Assembly: GCF_034274695.1 (NCBI RefSeq)
Contig: NZ_CP128362.1
Location: 3,660,501-3,724,500 of the forward strand
Origin: Chitinophaga sp. LS1
GTDB lineage: Bacteria > Bacteroidota > Bacteroidia > Chitinophagales > Chitinophagaceae
DNA: 64,000 nt
Direction: 5' to 3'
The position numbers were made by a program, and so were the translations under genes. The notes below the pieces were generated by a model. It saw only the letters and a list, made by a program, of their open reading frames with translations, was not told the DNA's origin and did no database searches. Below, in pieces: positions 63,571-64,000 of this stretch (the stretch's first letter is position 1; the number at the start of each line of letters is the position of its first letter).

Positions 63571-63952
63571 TGGCTGGTTCAAGATTTTAGAAATACCACT
63601 GCCCTGTAAAGGTTTCAGTGCCACACTTTCACCAGAGAAAGTGATCGTATAATTGATGATGTAGTCATCTGTATTTACAGTCAGTTGCAGGGTATTGCCT
63701 GAAAGTACATTCCATTCATTAAATCCCGGTAATTCATTCACATTACCATCCTTAGTTGTGGTTACATTACTATACAACAATGCGGCTGATGATCATACAC
63801 ATCAAATCGTTTTCTGAGCTATAACGTGAACGGATATTCCTGATAGCAGTCCCGAAAGTATCATAAATCTTCTCATACAGTATTAGTTTACTTTCCAAAA
63901 CCAAATCTGTCAAACTTTGATACCATTTTTGGGCCAAAAAAACAGATGGCAC
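63547..63952 (-). pseudogene. Second frameshifted gene of unknown family
   Basis: On the minus strand one frame reads FLAQKWYQSLTDLVLESKLI and stops after MIISRIVV near 63770; another frame overlapping it by a few bases carries LLYSNVTTTKDGNVNELPGF and ends in LVLKERQ at 63547. At least one indel near 63780-63800 separates them. The second part is beta-rich. The upstream start is not certain (a GTG at 63952) and the gene may be truncated. Family not recognised. Confidence 0.5.
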
Positions 63953-63977
63953 AGTGCTGAAAAAATCACTGTGCCAT
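63946..63977. terminator. Hairpin at the window end
   Basis: Eleven-base perfect arms (ATGGCACAGTG and complement) with a loop of ten, mostly A, lie at the edge of the window. It covers the supposed start of the second frameshifted gene and may be the terminator of a gene beyond the window. Confidence 0.55.
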
Positions 63978-64000
63978 ACGCAATTATGTTAAGCCTGTGG

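Noticed and set aside
1..64000. CRISPR array, tRNA, rRNA, insertion sequence or prophage
   Set aside because: No regular spaced repeats, cloverleaf sequences, conserved rRNA segments, transposase, integrase or phage structural genes were seen.

Overview
This window looks like chromosomal DNA of a Bacteroidota bacterium, most likely Chitinophagaceae and probably Chitinophaga or a close relative. The evidence is three SusC/SusD pairs, three complete ECF sigma/FecR anti-sigma pairs, promoters of the Bacteroidota type (TTTG, then 19-21 bases, then TAnnTTTG), lipoproteins and secreted proteins typical of the phylum, and PmoA/DUF6807, DUF4010 and OM beta-barrel families common in it. The genus is inferred from style and not tested. 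I see no rRNA, tRNA, CRISPR array, insertion sequence or prophage.

Layout. 1-3.4 kb: the end of a sigma-70 family gene, a TPR sensor histidine kinase and an OmpA lipoprotein. 3.5-11.7 kb: a secreted GH29-type fucosidase, then a SusC/SusD pair without an STN signalling domain behind a leader with three similar hairpins, facing a sigma/FecR pair. 12-13.5 kb: a small secreted protein and a DUF5009/HGSNAT-like acyltransferase. 13.5-25.4 kb: the most striking region, a sigma-FecR-SusC(STN)-SusD unit followed by a RidA-like protein, a SelA/DgaE-like PLP enzyme, an amidohydrolase, an RraA-like protein and a BASS transporter. All four enzymes carry export signals, two of them twin-arginine-like, so this reads as an envelope-located pathway for an amino-group-containing substrate. 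25.6-31 kb: a Tat lipoprotein TIM barrel, an unknown protein, MgtC/DUF4010 with an orphan FecR, proline dehydrogenase and a frameshifted small lipoprotein.

31-34.7 kb: thyA, folA and dnaG. 34.7-41.8 kb: a third sigma/FecR/SusC(STN)/SusD unit, preceded by a consensus promoter and a 28-codon small ORF. 41.9-44.1 kb: two LVIVD-like beta-propeller proteins, an OM beta-barrel protein and a decayed copy of it. 44.1-61.8 kb: mostly housekeeping and metabolic genes (thiolase, pdhB, cysE-cysM, an NtrC-like regulator without HTH, lepB, cdd, argS, dnaK, a dipeptide epimerase, a DUF6807 protein). 61.8-64 kb: a peroxiredoxin-fold protein with no cysteine at all and two genes broken by frameshifts.

Most genes end in clear stem-loop terminators, many serving convergent genes. 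A 40-base intergenic repeat occurs in at least three related copies plus one partial copy between 52.4 and 59.3 kb.
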